10,664 nt of DNA, taken from an uncultured Bacteroidales bacterium (GTDB taxonomy: Bacteria > Bacteroidota > Bacteroidia > Bacteroidales > UBA932). The position numbers and the translations under genes were made by a program. The notes under the pieces are model-generated. The model saw only the letters and a list, made by a program, of their open reading frames with translations. It was not told where the DNA came from and did no database searches. Positions 6,522-10,664 of this stretch are shown here, piece by piece; the first letter of the stretch is position 1, and every line of letters starts with the position of its first letter. The stretch covers positions 1-10,664 of the forward strand of contig CALEJC010000140.1 in NCBI GenBank assembly GCA_937898205.1, in the 5' to 3' direction.

Positions 6522-7856
6522 ATGAAAAAAGTATTAATCGCTGCAGCTCTTTTAGTAGCAAGTGTTTCTGCTTATGCTCAGTTTGGTGTCATGACACCTT
6601 CGGAGAAAAAGAACGTAAAGGACCCAAAAACCGGAGTTACACTCACAGTTTTGACCAACACAGAAGGAAATGACAAATTTATCTATCAGACAGACCCAAT
6701 GTGGACTCCTGATGGCAAATGGCTGCTTTTCCGCTCTTCGTCAGACCGTGTGCAGACAGAGCCTGTAAAGGGTATTGACCGCCAGGGTAAGGAATATACC
6801 TATAAGCCAGGTCAATATTTCTTTATGGAAGTTGCTACCGGTAAGATCGTTCAGGTTACTGACGGTTCGGTAGGCTCGGTTTTCCTTGCAAACAAGTCTA
6901 ACAAGCTCTTTGTAAATAAGAGAGTCGACCAGGATTGGAACATGTATGTGATGGATCTCGATGTGTTCTTTGCTGATGCTAAAGCTAAGAGAGCAAAGGA
7001 TTTTGACAGCTATCTCAAATACATCGGAACTTTCCCTCAGACAGAGGAGATGGGTCGTCCAGGTGGTTGGTGTGTAAATAGTGATGATACCTATGCATAC
7101 ATTTCTGTTTCAAGACAGAATGGTACACCTGAGGATTATGCAGAGATGCAGAAGCATGAGTTCAACCCACGTCCTGATCAGCCTAAAAAGATCACTCAGT
7201 CTCTTAGCGGTCTCCGCAAGATGGATCTTAAGACAGGTGAGGTGACAATGATTGCCAACGTTAACTTCAAGGTGGGCCACATCCAGGCTAGCCGCTATCG
7301 TCCAAACGAGATCGTATTCTGCTGCGAGACAGGTGGCGATGCTCATCAGCGCATGTGGTATGCTGATGCCAACACCAACACATTCAAGCCTCTCTATGTT
7401 GAGACTCCTCTTGATTGGGTGACTCACGAGACATTTGGCACTGAGGATTATGTATACTTCAATGTACTTGGCTGGCAGCCACAGCTCCGCAAGCAGGCTC
7501 ACGGAATCTTCCGCATCAACCTTCGCACAGACGATATCGATTGCCTTGGCAATGTAGAGATGGACAACGACCGCTCTTCTTCACTCACAGGTCGTGGTTT
7601 CTGGCATTGCAACTCAACTCGCGACAACAAGTGGGCGGCTGGTGATACATTTGCTGGCAGCATCTGGATTATCGATGTTGAGACAGGTCATAAATATCAC
7701 ATCGCATCTGATATCAAGATGGCTCCGGATCACGGACATCCATTCTTCAGCCCAGATGGCACTAAGCTCTGCTTCCAGTCTGGTCACTACTCAGATGGCA
7801 AGAGACTTAACCTTGTGATGGTTGATCTCACCAAGCTTCCTTATTTCAAGAAATAG
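6522..7856 (+). CDS. Oligogalacturonate lyase-like protein (PL22-type propeller), exported
   Basis: A 444-residue protein resembling oligogalacturonate lyases, which split short, often unsaturated, galacturonides by metal-assisted beta-elimination. A type I signal peptide (1-19, SAYA-QF) is obvious from the ATG at 6522; an in-frame ATG at 6459 lies inside the upstream gene and would bury the signal, so I reject it. TolB-like propeller repeats are visible (PMWTPDGKWLLFRS, 59-72; HPFFSPDGTKLCFQSG, 406-421). Candidate functional residues are His253 (VGHIQ), His302 (VTHETF), and the DHGHP cluster (His404, His406), matching the general pattern of the family base and manganese ligands; Ala401 occupies the place where I would expect a glutamine ligand. 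Characterised PL22 enzymes are cytoplasmic, so an exported version is notable. It sits 26 nt after the GH28 gene and ends in tandem stops TAG-TGA. Family membership is likely; catalytic competence is less certain. Confidence 0.8.
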   Translation: MKKVLIAAALLVASVSAYAQFGVMTPSEKKNVKDPKTGVTLTVLTNTEGNDKFIYQTDPMWTPDGKWLLFRSSSDRVQTEPVKGIDRQGKEYTYKPGQYFFMEVATGKIVQVTDGSVGSVFLANKSNKLFVNKRVDQDWNMYVMDLDVFFADAKAKRAKDFDSYLKYIGTFPQTEEMGRPGGWCVNSDDTYAYISVSRQNGTPEDYAEMQKHEFNPRPDQPKKITQSLSGLRKMDLKTGEVTMIANVNFKVGHIQASRYRPNEIVFCCETGGDAHQRMWYADANTNTFKPLYVETPLDWVTHETFGTEDYVYFNVLGWQPQLRKQAHGIFRINLRTDDIDCLGNVEMDNDRSSSLTGRGFWHCNSTRDNKWAAGDTFAGSIWIIDVETGHKYHIASDIKMAPDHGHPFFSPDGTKLCFQSGHYSDGKRLNLVMVDLTKLPYFKK

Positions 7857-7868
7857 TGATATTATAAG

Positions 7869-8534
7869 ATGAGAAAGGTCGGTCTGTTTTCTTTTTTGCT
7901 CCTTTGTCTTTGCTCTTGTAGCCAATGGAGCGATGGACTAAATGAAAAAGAGTTTTCTTCCAGATGGACAGTGGAGTCTGAGTCACCGGATTATTCTGTC
8001 TCATTTGTAGATGGAGCTTGTGAGATCGTGTCTCCTAAGGGTTTGACATTGTGGTATAATGACATGCTCTCCGGAGATGTGACCATCGAGTATGATGCTA
8101 TCGTCTATGATGAAAAAGAAGGAGACAGACTGAGCGATCTCAATTGCTTCTGGATGGCAACAGATCCGGAAGCCGATAGCGTTTTTGAACGTTTGGATCA
8201 ACGAAACGGAGTTTTCAAAAATCAGGCGCAGCTTGCTCTTTATTATGTGGGATATGGAGGTAATCACAATTCGACGACGCGTTTCCGCCGCTACGATGGA
8301 AACCCTGGTCCTGCAATCTTGGGAGAGTACACCGATGCCGCGCACCTTCTGACTCCAAATAAGTGGTATCACATCAAGCTTGTTTCAGACGGAAACATAG
8401 TGCAATATTGGATCGATGGTCAGAAACTTTTTGAGTTGGATGATCCTCAGCCATATAAGAAAGGTTGGTTTGGTTTCCGGACGACGCTTTCTCGCACTGC
8501 CATCAAGAATTTCAAGTATAACTCCAATAAGTAA
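7869..8534 (+). CDS. DUF6250-like lipoprotein with predicted concanavalin-like fold, function unknown
   Basis: A 221-residue protein with a lipoprotein signal (MRKVGLFSFLLLCLCSCSQ); Cys17, in LCSC, is the likeliest lipidated residue. The mature part is a predicted all-beta jelly roll: FSSRWTVES (29-37), VTIEYDAIVYDE (71-82), LNCFWMATDP (91-100), YYVGYGGNHNSTTRFRRYDG (125-144), WYHIKLVSDGNIVQYWIDG (166-184) and GWFGFRTTLSRTAIKNFKY (199-217). The last two segments are the pattern seen in LamG/DUF1080-like concanavalin-fold domains. From memory this matches the DUF6250 family of Bacteroidetes, often next to pectin enzymes. The conserved polar cluster GGNHNSTTRFRRYDG could be a ligand or active site. 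It is 12 nt after the propeller gene and 2 nt before the GH2 gene, so it is clearly part of the operon. It may be a surface sugar-binding protein or an uncharacterised enzyme; I cannot distinguish these. Confidence 0.75.
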   Translation: MRKVGLFSFLLLCLCSCSQWSDGLNEKEFSSRWTVESESPDYSVSFVDGACEIVSPKGLTLWYNDMLSGDVTIEYDAIVYDEKEGDRLSDLNCFWMATDPEADSVFERLDQRNGVFKNQAQLALYYVGYGGNHNSTTRFRRYDGNPGPAILGEYTDAAHLLTPNKWYHIKLVSDGNIVQYWIDGQKLFELDDPQPYKKGWFGFRTTLSRTAIKNFKYNSNK

Positions 8535-8536
8535 CC

Positions 8537-10664
8537 ATGAGATTAAAAAGTTTATTAATAACCTCAGCATTGCTTTTGTGCCTTTCTCTAGGAGCTAGAG
8601 AAAAATACAATTTCAACTCAAACTGGCGTCTTAAAGTCGGTGATATCCCATCTGCCCAAAAGACTTCGTTCAACGACAAGTCTTGGCAAAAAGTCACTCT
8701 TCCACATGCATTCAATGAGGATGAGGCTTTTAAGCTTGATATCCATGATCTGACTGACACAGTTATGTGGTATCGCAAGAACTTTGTGCTTCCTAAGACC
8801 ACAAAGAATAAAAAAGTCTTTATTGAGTTTGAGGGTGCTCGTCAAGGTGTAGATGTCTATGTCAATGGTAAAATGGTCGGCCAGCATGAAAATGGCGTGA
8901 TGGCTTTTGGCTTTGATATTACTCCTTATGTAAAGGTCGGCAGCAATGTTATTGCGGTTAAGGTTGATAATAATTGGGACTACGCGGAACGCACCACAGG
9001 CGTTAAGTATCAGTGGAGTAACAAGAACTTCAACGCAAATTATGGCGGACTTCCAAAGAATGTCTGGCTGCACGTGACAGACAAGCTCTATCAGACACTT
9101 CCGCTTTACTCAAACCTCAAGACCACAGGCGTTTATGTCTATGCAAAGGATATGCGTGTCAAGGCTCGTACAGCTATCATTCACGCAGAGTCTGAGGTGA
9201 GAAATGAGACCGGCGCCGACAAGACAGCTGAGTACCGCGTGACGATTTTTGATCGTGACGGCAAGCAGGTGGCATCCGTTTCAGGCGAGCCTACAGTGGT
9301 TCCTGCAGGGCAGACAGTAATGCTTTCTGCTGAAACTCCTCTTGATGATGTGCATTTCTGGGGTTGGGGCTATGGATACCTTTATGATGTCAAGACTGCT
9401 TTGGTTGTTGACGGCAAAGTGATTGATGAGGTCAATACCCGCACCGGATTTAGAAAGACTCGTTTTGCAGAAGGTAAGTTCTGGCTCAATGACCGTGTGC
9501 TTCAGCTCAAGGGATTTGCTCAGCGCACATCAAATGAGTGGCCGGCTCTTGGTATGTCGGTTCCGGCGTGGCTCAGCGATTATTCCAACGGTATGATCGT
9601 CGAGGGTAACGGTAACCTCGTCAGATGGATGCATGTTACTCCTTGGAAGCAGGATGTTGAGTCTTGTGACCGTGTGGGCCTGATCCAGGCGATGCCCGCC
9701 GGCGATGCCGAGAAGGATGCCAAAGGCCAGCAGTGGGTGCAGCGCACAGAGTTGATGCGTGACGCAATCATCTATAACAGAAACAATCCTTCTATCATCT
9801 TCTATGAAGGTGGCAACGAATCCATCAGCCGTGAGCACATGATCGAGCTTCGTGCTATCAGAGATCTGTATGATTTCTATGGTGGAAGAGCGATCGGTAG
9901 CCGCGAGATGCTTGATATCAGAGAGGCTGAGTATGGCGGAGAGATGCTTTATATCAACAAGAGCGCACATTCTCCATTCTGGGCCACAGAATATTGCCGC
10001 GACGAAGGTCTGAGAAAATACTGGGATGACTATTCTTATCCTTTCCATAAGGAAGGTGAAGGAAATGACAGTTTCCACTCTGCAATGAGCAATACCACTA
10101 CCAAAGGCAATGCAGCTCCTTACAACCATAACCAGGATCAGTTTGTTGTAGAGCATGTCCGTAGATGGTATGACTACTATAGAGAGCGTCCGGGTTCCGG
10201 TAGGCGCGTTAGCTCCGGTGGTGCAAAAATTATCTTCTCGGATAGTAATACTCACTTCCGTGGAGTAGAGAATTATCGCCGTAGTGGTGTGACCGACCCT
10301 CTTCGCATCCCTAAGGATACCTATTTTGCTCACAAGGTGATGTGGAGTGGCTGGGTTGATATCGAGTCTCCTGCTATCTACATTGTAGGCCACTGGAACT
10401 ATGATGCAAAGGTTGTAAAGCCTGTATATGTCGTTTCCAACACAGAGTCGGTTAAGCTTTTCCTCAACGGTAAGGAGCTTAGCAACTGTGAGCAGGAAAG
10501 TCAATTCCTTTTTACATATAAGGATATTGCTTTCCAGCCTGGTAAGATTGAGGCTGTGGGTTACAATGACGGCGTAGAGGTGGCTAGATATAGCATTGAA
10601 ACTGCTGGCGCTCCTCATGCAATCAAGCTCACAAGCATCGAGAATCCTAGCGGATGGAAGGCAG
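8537..10664 (+). CDS. GH2 glycoside hydrolase with DUF4982-like domain, divergent subgroup (runs off right edge)
   Basis: The visible 709 codons encode a GH2 enzyme starting 2 nt after the previous stop. A type I signal peptide (about 1-20, SLGA-RE) predicts periplasmic location; no convincing lipobox is seen. The sugar-binding jelly roll follows (YNFNSNWRLKVGD; VMWYRKNFVLP; FEGARQGVDVYVNGKMVG), then an Ig-like domain and the TIM barrel from about residue 300. NPSIIFYEGGNES gives Glu428 as predicted acid/base and WATEY gives Glu485 as predicted nucleophile. The first GH2 signature is unusual: NLVRWMHVTPWKQDVESCDR instead of the usual Arg-x-x-His-Tyr-Pro form. After the barrel, VVSNTESVKLFLNGKEL (about 634-650) marks a DUF4982-type beta-domain. 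It is not a close copy of the leftward GH2. Probable substrate is a beta-linked galactose or uronate on pectin; specificity is inferred from context. The C-terminus is outside the window. Confidence 0.9.
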   Translation, partial: MRLKSLLITSALLLCLSLGAREKYNFNSNWRLKVGDIPSAQKTSFNDKSWQKVTLPHAFNEDEAFKLDIHDLTDTVMWYRKNFVLPKTTKNKKVFIEFEGARQGVDVYVNGKMVGQHENGVMAFGFDITPYVKVGSNVIAVKVDNNWDYAERTTGVKYQWSNKNFNANYGGLPKNVWLHVTDKLYQTLPLYSNLKTTGVYVYAKDMRVKARTAIIHAESEVRNETGADKTAEYRVTIFDRDGKQVASVSGEPTVVPAGQTVMLSAETPLDDVHFWGWGYGYLYDVKTALVVDGKVIDEVNTRTGFRKTRFAEGKFWLNDRVLQLKGFAQRTSNEWPALGMSVPAWLSDYSNGMIVEGNGNLVRWMHVTPWKQDVESCDRVGLIQAMPAGDAEKDAKGQQWVQRTELMRDAIIYNRNNPSIIFYEGGNESISREHMIELRAIRDLYDFYGGRAIGSREMLDIREAEYGGEMLYINKSAHSPFWATEYCRDEGLRKYWDDYSYPFHKEGEGNDSFHSAMSNTTTKGNAAPYNHNQDQFVVEHVRRWYDYYRERPGSGRRVSSGGAKIIFSDSNTHFRGVENYRRSGVTDPLRIPKDTYFAHKVMWSGWVDIESPAIYIVGHWNYDAKVVKPVYVVSNTESVKLFLNGKELSNCEQESQFLFTYKDIAFQPGKIEAVGYNDGVEVARYSIETAGAPHAIKLTSIENPSGWKA

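Noticed and set aside
7854..7859. Tandem stops TAG-TGA after the PL22-like gene as a recoding signal
   Set aside because: Tandem stops are common by chance, and the following gene starts independently with its own signal peptide 12 nt after the first stop.
9530..10618. A 362-codon open frame on the minus strand opposite the second GH2
   Set aside because: The plus-strand frame has clear GH2 domains and catalytic motifs throughout; the antisense translation shows no recognisable family, no export signal and no promoter or operon partner. Length is explained by codon bias of the sense gene.

Overview
The window looks like part of a pectin-degrading polysaccharide utilization locus from a Bacteroidales bacterium (Bacteroides/Prevotella-like; genus not resolvable). 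The reasons are the mix of exported pectin-active enzymes, the Bacteroidetes-type promoter sequence (TTG-N19-TATCTTTG) upstream of the minus-strand genes, the tight head-to-tail operons with weak Shine-Dalgarno sequences, and the frequent lipoprotein signals. No SusC/SusD pair, regulator, RNA gene, mobile element or CRISPR array is visible.

Layout: two divergent gene groups flank a 195-bp intergenic region (3555-3749). Leftward: a family 2 glycoside hydrolase (GH2) reading frame (3554-735) interrupted by an in-frame TAG at 2535-2537, then, 11 nt downstream, the first 241 codons of a PL11 rhamnogalacturonan lyase that runs off the left edge. Rightward: an atypical GH28 (3750-5090), a canonical GH28 lipoprotein (5068-6495, overlapping the first by 23 nt), an exported oligogalacturonate-lyase-like propeller protein (6522-7856), a small DUF6250-like lipoprotein (7869-8534), and a second GH2 that runs off the right edge (8537-10664). 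Spacing inside the rightward group is -23, 26, 12 and 2 nt, so it reads as one operon.

Inferred joint role: PL11 cuts the rhamnose-galacturonate backbone of rhamnogalacturonan I, the GH2 enzymes remove beta-linked sugars (probably galactose side chains), the GH28 pair hydrolyses galacturonosyl linkages, and the PL22-like protein acts on short (unsaturated) galacturonides. All proteins whose N-terminus is visible carry export signals, so the work occurs in the periplasm or at the outer membrane.

The most interesting points are: (1) the GH2 frame broken by TAG immediately followed by ATG, exactly in the first barrel signature; (2) an apparent one-codon loss in that same signature 15 nt further on; (3) a GH28 that keeps its three catalytic-type aspartates but lacks the usual Gly-His-Gly and Arg-Ile-Lys motifs; (4) an exported PL22-like protein with an apparently altered metal site; (5) an uncharacterised lectin-fold lipoprotein embedded in the operon. 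I did not find evidence for a wholly new type of system; the window is best read as a pectin locus with several non-standard enzymes.
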